Assembly (NCBI GenBank): GCA_027575765.1
Contig: JANBPT010000692.1
Coordinates: 1-20,667 of the forward strand
DNA length: 20,667 nucleotides
Source: Tieghemiomyces parasiticus
Lineage: Eukaryota > Kickxellomycota > Dimargaritomycetes > Dimargaritales > Dimargaritaceae
Reading direction: 5' to 3'
Shown: in pieces, positions 1 to 7,309 of the stretch
How positions within the stretch are numbered: position 1 is the stretch's first letter
Layout: every line of letters starts with the position of its first letter
The notes under the pieces: model-generated
Told to the model about the DNA's origin: nothing
Databases searched by the model: none
What the model saw: the letters and a program-made list of their open reading frames with translations, nothing else
Translations under genes and position numbers: made by a program

Positions 1-219
1 GACCGGAAAACCGCCAAGGGCAAGCTGCGCATCCTATACGAGTGCTTTCCCATGGCCATGATCATGGAACAGGCCGGCGGTCTCGCTACCACTGGTAAGG
101 TCCGTATGCTTGACGTCGTCCCCGCCGATATTCACGACCGCTCGCCCATCTTCCTAGGCAGCGCCGAGGACGTTAAAGAGGCCGAAGAGTACTTCCGCGA
201 GTATGATTCGGTAATCTAA
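1..219 (+). CDS. Fructose-1,6-bisphosphatase, C-terminal part (partial, 5' end outside window)
   Basis: Frame 1 is open from the first base to a TAA at 217-219 and gives 72 residues. They match the C-terminal segment of class I fructose-1,6-bisphosphatase: [20 protein letters not shown], then GGLATTGK, then the [18 protein letters not shown] stretch and a short acidic tail ending in DSVI. In this family the segment belongs to the active-site side of the protein (the K-L-R-x-L-Y-E-C region contacts substrate and metal). The enzyme hydrolyses fructose-1,6-bisphosphate to fructose-6-phosphate in cytosolic gluconeogenesis. No intron falls in the visible part. Identification is firm. What is missing is everything upstream, so start, intron content and N-terminal regulatory region cannot be judged. 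The usual gene symbol in yeasts is FBP1, but orthology is inferred from this short piece only. Confidence 0.93.
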   Translation, partial: DRKTAKGKLRILYECFPMAMIMEQAGGLATTGKVRMLDVVPADIHDRSPIFLGSAEDVKEAEEYFREYDSVI

Positions 220-796
220 TCGTCCTACCAACATCGGTTGTAGCCGGTTGGTGTGCGCTCCAGTCCACCGGTCACCACTCGTTGGTCCTCAACTATACCT
301 ATTGTTACTATTTATCTTTATTGTCTATAAATACGAATGGGTTACATATTCCAATAGGAGAAAGTGTTTACGCTTAAATCCGTCGCAATGAAAAATGGGC
401 CACTAGTAAAGCCAGCGCTACGCAATAGTCTACAATGTCGCAGCCGGGTGATAAAAGGAACAGGTCCCGCCTGTGCCTTTTAAAGTAGTCATGTGACTGG
501 CTAATTCCACGACCACCTTTATGATGGCAGCCAACCGTAGGCGTAAGAGTCGCACAGCGCATTATACAAAACGAGCCTATCCTCTCTGAACCTAGGATTC
601 AGTTGAATGGCCAAAAATAAATATTCACCCGTCCCATCATGGGATTCCTGGGTGAAGGACGGTCAAGCCGCAAACCACCCTTCTGTGAAAAAATTTTCTG
701 CCTAACGGCCTCTTCAACCAGGAGGTGTGGGCGTTAGGCGACATTTTTTTTTCACCCCGATCAGCTGGGCTCTAGGCCCGACGATATACTAAAGCA
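220..796. other. Intergenic region with two inverted repeats
   Basis: No gene is supported. It holds the FBPase 3' flank (AT-rich 300-340) and two inverted repeats. One pairs TTCACCC at 624-630 with GGGTGAA at 650-656 around a near-palindrome TCCCATCATGGGA at 632-644. The other pairs GCCTAACG at 700-707 with CGTTAGGC at 732-739 and is flanked by an A run on the left and a T run on the right. They could be mRNA 3'-end structure or promoter elements of the snoRNA host gene. Neither role can be decided from sequence. Confidence 0.5.
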
Positions 797-804
797 TATA
801 AATA
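797..804 (+). promoter_or_regulatory. TATA box of the snoRNA host gene
   Basis: TATAAATA lies about 30 nt before a pyrimidine-rich stretch (about 828-860, many CTT/TCT) that would be the transcript start. The same core, TATATAAATA, precedes the secreted-protein gene at 10766-11842 on the other strand. The ATG at 806 lies too close to the box to be in the transcript. Confidence 0.6.
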
Positions 805-993
805 AATGGCGCTAAACGTTGGAGCTTTACTTCTCATCACCATCTCTTCTTTCTGTGTGCCTCTTTCAACTTCAAGCTCGGGACCGGCCACTCTGGCCGC
901 GCCCTCCGATTCGGAGCCCGCCTGTTAACTGTAAGTACTATCCTGGTGTCGGTTCTACCTTTCTTCTCCATTTCGTCCATCCTGCTGAATCTA

Positions 994-1070
994 GTTGTAA
1001 TGATGATTATCCAAGCTAAAGTCCCTGACATGTGCACCTGCACAGTTGTTGACAACCTTTCTACTGAACT
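994..1070 (+). ncRNA. Candidate box C/D snoRNA 1 (intron 1)
   Basis: C box ATGATGA at 1000-1006, D box CTGA at 1064-1067, and an internal CTGA (D') at 1025-1028 followed by GTTGTTGAC as a weak C'. C-to-D distance is 68 nt, like its neighbours. It starts 69 nt after the GTAAGT donor and lies 54 nt before the TTCTAAC branch point. The terminal stem is weak, and neither guide (ATCCAAGCTAAAGTCC before D', ACAACCTTTCTA before D) matches an rRNA segment I recognise. This is the least certain of the seven; position in the series is the main argument. Confidence 0.5.
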
Positions 1071-1264
1071 GTTTAGGCAAAACCAGCGCAGTCAAGACAT
1101 TTGGTAGTAACCTATGTGGATTCTAACCCAATCTTTTACCGACATGGTCACCGTGCAATTATCAGATAACAGGCTTAATGCGGTGCCTTCATTTGGTTGA
1201 CAAGCGTCTAAACTCGCCTAGGTAAGTTGATAGAGTTATAGGATTTCCCACTCTATCTGTACTT

Positions 1265-1341
1265 GCCCTGATGATGAATTTATTATTGGAATTACCGTCC
1301 TATGTTCCGTGAGGAAAATGTGCTTGCATATTCACTGAGGG
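1265..1341 (+). ncRNA. Box C/D snoRNA 2 (intron 2), 18S 530-loop guide, snR77/SNORD65-like
   Basis: C box ATGATGA 1271-1277, D box CTGA 1334-1337, CCC/GGG terminal stem (1266-1268 with 1338-1340). C' is GTGAGGA at about 1309. Guide 1 contains TGGAATTACCG (1287-1297), an 11-nt complement of CGGUAAUUCCA in the universally conserved 530 loop of 18S rRNA. If D' is the degenerate CCTA at 1299, the five-nucleotide rule puts the methyl group on the U of GGUAA, the site I know as yeast Um578 / human Um627. The guide before D (GCTTGCATATTCA) is unassigned. The snoRNA sits 49 nt after the donor at 1222. Confidence 0.72.
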
Positions 1342-1548
1342 ACCACGTCCAGAGTTTTTCATTACTCCATGTGTTGACGACCAGTAAAACCGGTAGCTAA
1401 CGTACATACCCCTTCACTTTCTGATACCGCAACAGATATCCGAGCAATCCCGAACCCCATCTGCAATGCGTCTTGATGCATTTCCTTCATCTAAAAAAGG
1501 TAAACTATCCCACCGAGACAGTCCCTATTGCAGGCGCTTCGCGCCCTG

Positions 1549-1650
1549 AACCTGTCTATGATGTATAAATCAGAGCACTGTGCACTGATTACGAGCTTGA
1601 AGATACCTTTGAAGCCCACACTAGACATTCCGTGGGTCCTGAGGCAGGTT
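1549..1650 (+). ncRNA. Box C/D snoRNA 3 (intron 3), 25S guide
   Basis: C box ATGATGT 1558-1564 (the U-ending variant also known in U24), D' CTGA 1585-1588, D CTGA 1639-1642. The terminal stem is long: AACCTGTC (1549-1556) pairs with GGCAGGTT (1643-1650), 8 bp with one G-U, almost flush with the boxes. The guide before D' is ATCAGAGCACTGTGCA (1569-1584). It complements 25S rRNA UGCCCAGUGCUCUGA with a single mismatch, including 11 contiguous pairs (CAGUGCUCUGA). By the five-nucleotide rule the target is the C just before AGUGC. Upstream of the D box a CCCAC/GTGGG hairpin is possible. Box quality and stem make this one of the best candidates. Confidence 0.83.
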
Positions 1651-1781
1651 ATGCCAAGCGTATTGTCCTACGACCGCCCCCGTTAAGCTGGTTGCTAATC
1701 TACCCGTCATATTTTATACAATTTCCAAAAGGTAATTATCATGAACCTTCACTGATAGGTCCAACAGCTCGTAACTTCTAC

Positions 1782-1875
1782 CTGTTTCGCGTGATGACAC
1801 CATGACGAGTCCAAGGGGTCTTCCCAGTGTCGACAAAACTACAATTTGGCAAAATATTAACCTCTGACGTAACAG
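1782..1875 (+). ncRNA. Box C/D snoRNA 4 (intron 4)
   Basis: C box GTGATGA 1791-1797, D box CTGA 1864-1867, and a terminal stem CTGTT.CG (1782-1789) with CG.AACAG (1868-1875), 7 bp with one internal mismatch. C-to-D distance is 77 nt. C' may be GTGTCGA near 1828 with an unclear D'. Guides are unassigned. The segment before D (GCAAAATATTAACCT) complements AGGUUAAUAUUUUGC, which I cannot place in rRNA. GGGTCTTC before the probable D' complements GAAGACCC of 25S over only 8 nt. The donor is either GTAATT 1732 or GTAACT 1771. Confidence 0.65.
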
Positions 1876-2044
1876 CCCTATAGGCTTGAGTCAGCTGGTT
1901 TTCGACTAGATAAGAGTGCTTACACGACGACTGCTATCTGATTAACGACACCATAATTCAGCAACCGCATCGCTGACTAGGGTAATGTAATTAGTAAGTA
2001 GCCCCCTCATCCGTTCATGTCTCCCTGCTAATACCATTGACGTT

Positions 2045-2113
2045 TGAAATGATGAACTAATATTTACAAGCATATCTCGGAATCATAATGTCGATTACCA
2101 AGGATCCTGATCA
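2045..2113 (+). ncRNA. Box C/D snoRNA 5 (intron 5), U27/snR74 type, copy a
   Basis: C box ATGATGA 2049-2055, D' CGGA 2078-2081, C' about AATGTCGA 2087-2094, D box CTGA 2107-2110, short TGA/TCA terminal stem. The guide before D' is ACAAGCATAT (2066-2075), complementary to AUAUGCUUGU near the 5' end of 18S rRNA. Counting five nucleotides from D' selects the A of CAUA, i.e. 18S A27 (human numbering), the known target of vertebrate U27 and yeast snR74. U27 carries the same ACAAGCAUAU guide. The guide before D (GATTACCAAGGATC) complements 18S CUUGGUAAUC over 10 nt in the yeast sequence as I remember it; this second target is uncertain. Confidence 0.87.
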
Positions 2114-2279
2114 CTCACTCAGAATGTGACTTGTCCTTAATTATCAAGGCCACCAGCTAACTGTCGAATGAGTTGTTGACCATTTGTAACTCCAAATCCA
2201 GCTTCAGCGCGCGTCACCTATACCCTAATAGGTAAGCCCTCACTCCCACTTTACCTCTGCGGCCCACAGCAAGAAGGCG

Positions 2280-2347
2280 TGAAATGATGAACTGATATTT
2301 ACAAGCATATCTCGGAATCATAATGACGATTACCAAGGATCCTGATC
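2280..2347 (+). ncRNA. Box C/D snoRNA 6 (intron 6), U27/snR74 type, copy b
   Basis: Near-identical duplicate of the snoRNA at 2045, shifted by 235 nt: 66 of 68 positions match (differences A2059/G2294 and T2091/A2326). C box ATGATGA 2284-2290, D' CGGA 2313-2316, C' AATGACGA, D CTGA 2342-2345. Both guides are unchanged, and the second substitution makes the C' box closer to consensus than in copy a. Flanking intron sequence is not alike, so only the snoRNA has been kept. It lies 52 nt after the GTAAGC donor at 2232, and a CTAAC branch point follows at 2395. Confidence 0.87.
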
Positions 2348-2529
2348 TACGCACAGGAAGTAAATTTCCCCTGGTACCTGTTCAAGGGCTTTGGCTAACG
2401 ATTGATATCGCATTACCCATGCTTCAACCACCTAGCAGACTCGTTCGGTTATTCCTCCAACTTGATAGCCGTTCACCATAAGATCTAGGTAAGGATTCCT
2501 CGATGTCGGTCAGATCTTCAATTGACCCC

Positions 2530-2629
2530 TGTACGATGATGATACTAACTTTCACGACGGTCTTATGATTCGGGCGAACGCCTAGATGATTCCATCGCCA
2601 TACCTAAACCCTGGCAACTATCTGAGACA
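2530..2629 (+). ncRNA. Box C/D snoRNA 7 (intron 7), 25S guide
   Basis: C box ATGATGA 2536-2542, D box CTGA 2622-2625, C' AGATGAT at about 2585, and a weak outer stem TGT/ACA (2530-2532 with 2627-2629). The first guide holds TCACGACGGTCT (2552-2563), a 12-nt perfect complement of AGACCGUCGUGA in the conserved 3' part of 25S rRNA. With ATGA at 2565 as D', the target would be the first C of GACC. I do not recall a yeast 2'-O-methylation at that place. The guide before D (ACCCTGGCAACTAT) is unassigned. At 90 nt it is the longest C-to-D distance of the set. Confidence 0.78.
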
Positions 2630-2743
2630 CCAACAATCTTCCAAGCAGTTTACTATGTACGTTTCGTATCTAACCATCGCACCCATTCTCGCAACTCTCT
2701 TCACCGACACCCAATATAGGCACCAATTGTAAAATATCTGTAC

Positions 2744-2749
2744 AATAAA
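2744..2749 (+). terminator. Polyadenylation signal AATAAA of the snoRNA host gene
   Basis: AATAAA lies 25 nt after the last acceptor (TAG 2717-2719). It would close a last exon of about 50 nt. Confidence 0.5.
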
Positions 2750-2770
2750 ACATCCAGCAAACATCAAGGA

Positions 2771-3631
2771 GCTCAGAGTTTATTGTGAGGGGAGCATTCA
2801 ACAGAATGGGTGCCGTTCTAAGTGGGTTTCCCGTTCATATTCTTACCTGCTGGCTCACTCCCTGCGGTGGTTACCAGGGTAGGCTAGCGGGACCCTCACA
2901 AAGGCGCAACTTAACGTCTCGTGGAAGGAGGTAAAAGGGTGGTCCGGTAAGTGACGGCACGTTATTCTGCTTGCCTTAACTCGTTACCCAAGTTCCGCCG
3001 TGGGCCCGCTACCCATCCATTGGCCTAATCATCGTAGCTCATTCTATGAAATATAAAACCCTTCTACCCACAACTACTGGTCTGATCAGTTGTTGCACTT
3101 ACACCTCTCGTTTCCTTTCAGCTAAACTTCGCTCTTCCTTTTTAGCCTTCTTGATCTAGTACTCCGATATGGCGACGCCAGTCTTTCTGCTCTGCTAGTC
3201 GGCGTCACCCCTCCGACAGACATCGCCGCCTCTCGCCTCTCAGGGCTTTCCTTCTATCAGCCCCCTTTTCCTTTGCTGATGCGGTAGCTACCTTCCTACT
3301 CGCCTAGGCGCTTGCCCCGCCTCGCACTATCGTCCTTGGGCTCGCCCCTAACCCAAGCTGTAGCTATTCCAAAGGATACCGGCCATCCTTCGATATAAAA
3401 GACCGTCTGGGTCGCTACTCAATAAACGATAGCTTATCACACACACAACCATTTTCGATACTCTACACTTTGTTCATCTTTCAATTTATTAGTCTTCCGT
3501 TCCCAGACTATTAGCCTATAAGTTTCCTCTAGGGAGTTTACCCTACGACATTATGGTACTGGTAGAAAATCGTTTGATTCGAATAATTACGTGTATGCTA
3601 GATGGGAAAGCGATCGTAATCGTTTTGACTT
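2771..3631. other. Intergenic stretch with two TATA-type promoters and no recognised gene
   Basis: A 9-bp inverted repeat (TTGTGAGGG 2783-2791, CCCTCACAA 2893-2901) encloses about 100 nt. A plausible + strand promoter follows: inverted CCAAT (ATTGG about 3019) and ATATAAAA at about 3051, then pyrimidine-rich sequence and a 9-codon ORF (ATG about 3171, TAG after CTCTGC). A second TATA (GATATAAAAG about 3391) precedes an ATG at 3552 with 37 codons. Both would drive transcription towards the 3' end of the P450 gene. No product is identifiable. Confidence 0.45.
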
Positions 3632-5493
3632 TCAACTTATTAGATCAATTTCAGGTTTCAGGGTAACTCGAGCCCAGAGTTCTGGCGTGTCGAAACGCAT
3701 GTTGGCTTGGGTGACGATGGCCCGACGGGGGTCAGCCGAGCCCACAGATTCTAAGTCGTACTTGAGCAGTACGTTGGCCGCAACCAGCATCATCTCGCTT
3801 AGGGCAACTCTGTGGAGGGAGTTTTGGAATTAATGGCACAGAAAGGTGGGTATCTCGCAACGTTAGATCATCATGTATTAATGTCGTCCATGCGGCAAAA
3901 AAGTGGCGTAGTCATTGTCGAAAGTCTGGCCTACCTTCGTCCGATACAATGGTGGGCACCCATGTTGAACGCGTACACCTGCTTCTTGAGTAGTTCGCCC
4001 TTTGCGCCAAGGAAGCGCTCGGGCATGAACCGATCGGGCTCTTCCCAATTATCGGGATTTCGGTGGAGCGAGTATATGGGAGTGTGGATGGAGGTCTGGA
4101 ACATTGGAAGTAGAAGCAAGAGATGAAGGTTAGATAATGGTAGTGGCGTTCACCCGACCAACTAATCTTACCATGGGGTCACAGTAATGAAAAGACGAAA
4201 GGTGCCAGTTGCACCGTAGGTTGACGCCATTTAACTTACCCCGCTTGGTATAAAGTAGTCGCCCACCGCCTTCCCCGGACCAGTGAGGATGCGTAGCAGG
4301 CGGGAAGGCAGCGACGGGAAACAACGCATCGTCTCGTAGACCAGAGCTTCAACATATGGCAGTGTGGTCTGGATCATGTGGAGCGACAGTGAGACGTTCG
4401 GGTCGGGATAGTTGCTCCGTAACTCTTCCCGGGCGCGAGCGTGAATACCCGGGTGGACGAAGAGCTGCCAAAACATGAAACCCAGGGTGTTCCCCGCCGT
4501 ATCATAACCGGCGGCCAGCATAAAGAAGAGCTCGGGGACCAGTTCCCTGACCATCTCGTCCAGCGTTGTTTGGTTGTCTGCGGCTGCGCCAACCAGGGTA
4601 GTGGCTAGTTTTCCCACTACGTCGATACGGTCTGACGGTGCAGTGGAAGCGTCCCCAAGGCTTGACACGAGGCAGTGGGCCACACGCTTGGTAAACTCTC
4701 TATGGATGAAGGCTGTGGCGCGATGATAGGCCCGTTTGCCCTCACTCAGGCCGAACGCTTCGTACATATAAGCGAATCGGCCGGTGAACAGACGCAAGAC
4801 TATTGTTTTGATTACCGACTCGTAGGTGCCGGCCAGGTCGTCAAACAACGGATCGAAGTCGGCCCGCGCCGGCGAGATACCCATCACGACCGATAGGATC
4901 ACACCGAGGGTGATGTGGTGGCTCATCTTCAGCAGATTAAGCTTGACCGTCCGGTGGGTCGTACCCTGGGCTGCCATTTGTGCTGTGTAGGCTTTGTCCC
5001 AGTACTTGACGAAGGCCTCGTAGATCAGTGGTTCCATTTCGGCAACGGACGGCGCACTGAAGGCCGGATTAAGCAGGCGCCGGTGTAGACCGTGTAGAGG
5101 GTTGCTGCTGGACATTGATGACAGGTGAGGGCGATCAATTTGTAGGATACTGACGAAGGACACGTCGCGGATAATGGACGGGTCTGAGTGAAGTTTGCGG
5201 TACAGGTGGTAGTTGGTCACCGAGACTGTACGCGGGCCGGTACGCACCACGGGGCCGTAGCGACGGTGCCATTCGGCCAAAGTCTCGTGGTAGGCCCCAC
5301 GAAGGTAGGTCGGGTGCCAGGTCTCCGGGACAACACAGAAGAGAGTCGGGCCGGGGATACGCGCGAGGGGCGACCAAAAAGTGAGGTATAGCGCCCGGCA
5401 CAGTAGATAGGCCCCGGCCGACGCGGCTAGAAAGGGTAGGAGCGCACGAACTGGAATGTCGTTGGTCGGTAGAATATAGTCGGCGAAATTCAT
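3632..5493 (-). CDS. Cytochrome P450 monooxygenase, microsomal, three exons
   Basis: Spliced from 4240-5493, 3935-4095 and 3632-3809 (minus strand); introns of 144 nt (4096-4239, GTAAGT) and 125 nt (3810-3934, GTAGGC). All phases fit and give 530 residues, the family's usual length. Visible: an N-terminal membrane anchor (about 16-40) followed by the ARIPGPT hinge; I-helix AAGYDTAGNT (327-336) for O2 activation; K-helix ExxR as ETMR (387-390); PERF (443-446); and the heme loop FNMGAHHCIGRR (461-472) with the thiolate Cys at about 468. The usual Arg of GxRxC is His, as in many CYP51-like enzymes. It is expected to face the cytosol on the ER and to need a reductase partner; the substrate cannot be told. 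Start: GCCATG context and the membrane anchor immediately after. It is a monocistronic gene with no biosynthetic neighbours. CYP family assignment needs a database comparison. Confidence 0.93.
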
Positions 5494-7263
5494 GGCGGAT
5501 TAAAAATTGTCGATAGAAGGAGGAAAAATGGAAGGTAAAGGCCCCTAATGGTTACCGGGAAATTAGACTTCAGACTGGCATCGACCAAAGCGGGCCAAAA
5601 AAAACCAGCTGCAAGGCAGGCAATTGACGAATTCGGTTTCAGTGACCCGTGACAGAAAAAATGAGCAGTAACTGACACGCATGGGAACGAATGGATCAGT
5701 CGGTTACGAGTGATTACGGTGAGCGACGCCGGTCATGTTATAAGGAGGACGATAATCTGTGCCAACAGAGAGAGAATCCGCATAGAACACAAGCGGAAGG
5801 AGAGAAGGCACGTTTCATCGAATCGGGAGTGGTGAAGCAGGAGGGGCGAGAGTCCGGATGGTGCTACAATGACCGTATAGTAATTGCTAGGAGAAGTAAG
5901 GCGAGAAGGGGGTGCGAGTTGCTTATGCTATGCAACTGTCCGAATTGGTTTGCAGCCAGTGGAAAAATATCAGGAGTGGACATGTACCTACTGAATCATT
6001 CGGACCAAGTATAATGCCCTGACGTCGTCCATCCATATATAATACAGTATACTTGCCTTTTGAAACGGCTGTTCCATAACCCCTAGCCATCCGCCTCCAT
6101 GCGATACTGCAAGAACCCTGCAAGTAGCACATGTCCCATATCCCGTGTTCTAGCTCCGCCGTCGGCGATTCCAATCCGTCAAATGCTATTTCAAGCTTAC
6201 CAGCGGCAGTTAATGGTGATGCGACAAACGCAATACTTTTCAGAAGAAAGGGCGAGCTTTGCGTACCATGACAAAGAGGGATGCGCCGCAGGAAATGGGA
6301 CTAAAGTAATAAAGAAGTCGAGTAGCCTCTTGTTCCAGACTGGGTAGGGAGGAAAAAAACTATACTAGACGCCGTATACATCATGCTCGCGCAAGGGGTA
6401 GTCTTAGTAGAGGGAATGGGTTGTATAGGTCACCGGTCTGACAGATTGGGCTGCTACATCACATGGGTACGCATTCATATTTGTAGGGCTACCTTGCACG
6501 TCTGGAGAAGCGTAGGGTTTACAATAGCTAATGCATACCTAACCCGGGCCACACATAAATGACAGTATTGAAACCACAGCTGATATCCAGGGTTTGTTAT
6601 CTAGGTCAATCTCGAAGTAACATGTTTCGCTTACAACTTTTCGGGGGTTACTGTAATCGCCCAAAAGGACCTTACACCACGATGCACAAGGAAGTAGCCA
6701 CCAAACGACCTCACCACACCTCCAACCAGCCACTCATGCGCCTGACAAGAACAATGGTCAATTTCACCACCTCCCCCTCTTACCATAGCCATGTAGGCCG
6801 TCTCCTTTTGAATGACACTTGCCACACGTGACGCCGCTAAAGGGAACTAGCGAACGTGGAGGTCGTGACGGGCTTTACTAGAAATTCAATGATAAGTATG
6901 ACGGAGTGCAAGCATAAGGCGTATACGAAGAATAGTTAGTAAGGTTGGTAGAGGGAAGGGCGTAAGGAGTGCGATAGGCGTAGAGGGGAAGGTAGGACAG
7001 GAGTGCTGCGAACGCTAGACAACACATGGAGCAGGCTAACAGGCGGACGAAGAATCGCGGAGGAGGGCAGAGGCCTAAGTTGATATCAGATGCAAGGCGG
7101 TGAAGTCTGAGGCCGAGTAGGTATCATTGGCGGTTACATGGAGGCTTCGGCAACCGTTGGTGGACGGTGACCTGAGGAGGCTGCATACTGGCGCATTGGT
7201 TACACAGCCTTGTTTATGAGCGTCACAAGTGACTACATGCCATCTGCAGGGAAACATTATAAA
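5494..7263. other. Long gene-poor region upstream of the P450 gene
   Basis: Several ORFs of 60-107 codons occur on both strands, but none shows a motif, signal peptide or splice-linked extension I trust. The first few hundred bases must hold the P450 promoter; no clear TATA lies close to 5493. A TATATAATA string at about 6034-6043 is too far away to be its core promoter. The purine-rich + strand at 5700-5900 and 6900-7080 is notable only for composition. Confidence 0.5.
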
Positions 7264-7288
7264 TCGGTACTTCATATAAGTGGTGCCA
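7264..7288 (+). repeat. Left terminal inverted repeat of the Tc1-like relic
   Basis: Reads TCGGT, then TT, ATA and TGGTGCCA (7281-7288). It aligns to the reverse complement of 8535-8556 at TCGGT, TT, ATA and the 8-nt TGGTGCCA, with a 3-nt gap and a few substitutions. Confidence 0.55.
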
Positions 7289-7309
7289 ACACAAAGATGC
7301 ATGATGTTT

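Larger units (their letters stand above)
826..2770 (+). ncRNA. Non-coding, multi-intron box C/D snoRNA host gene
   Basis: Proposed spliced transcript without a reading frame. I see no ORF above 60 codons on either strand from 1056 to 3590. Exons by splice signals: about 826-930, 1166-1221, 1436-1499, an unclear fourth (1688-1731 or 1732-1770), 1962-1993, 2202-2231, 2439-2488, 2720 to about 2770. Donors are GTAAGT 931, GTAAGT 1222, GTAAAC 1500, GTAATT 1732 (or GTAACT 1771), GTAAGT 1994, GTAAGC 2232, GTAAGG 2489. Branch-point candidates are TTCTAAC 1121, GCTAACG 1396, GCTAATC 1693, CTTAC about 1920, CTAAC 2156, CTAAC 2395, CTAAC 2670. C boxes begin 47-69 nt after the donors (with the 1732 option), and branch points lie roughly 45-62 nt after the D boxes. 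AATAAA at 2744 would end the transcript. In known UHG/GAS5-type genes the introns are processed to snoRNAs and the spliced exons are degraded. Start and end are approximate. Confidence 0.8.

Noticed and set aside
806..928. 40-codon ORF with a signal-peptide-like start (MALNVGALLLIT).
   Set aside because: Its ATG is directly behind the TATA box, so it should lie upstream of the transcript start; it has no continuation past TAA at 926.
1368..1424. Extra C/D snoRNA with D box CTGA 1421 and guide CTTCACTTT (complement of 25S AAAGUGAAG).
   Set aside because: No acceptable C box (only TTGACGA), it lies across the branch point and acceptor of intron 2, and pairing is just 9 nt.
1921..1976. CTGA motifs at 1938 and 1973 as D boxes of another snoRNA.
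   Set aside because: No C box at a suitable distance upstream.
2045..2347. Reading the 68-bp direct repeat as transposon or satellite.
   Set aside because: Conserved C, D', C' and D boxes and rRNA-complementary guides explain it as a snoRNA pair.
2839..2905. Resemblance to the 5' end of U1 snRNA (CTTACCTG followed by GGTGGTT, CCAGGG, AGGCT).
   Set aside because: The stem-loop I partner of GGUGGUU is missing, no Sm site follows at the right distance, and the spacing differs; probably chance.
3591..4126. Plus-strand ORFs of 80 and 104 codons.
   Set aside because: They are antisense shadows of P450 exons 2 and 3 and their introns.
5691..7302. Several 60-107-codon ORFs.
   Set aside because: They overlap on both strands, lack motifs and splice support; the length is expected by chance.
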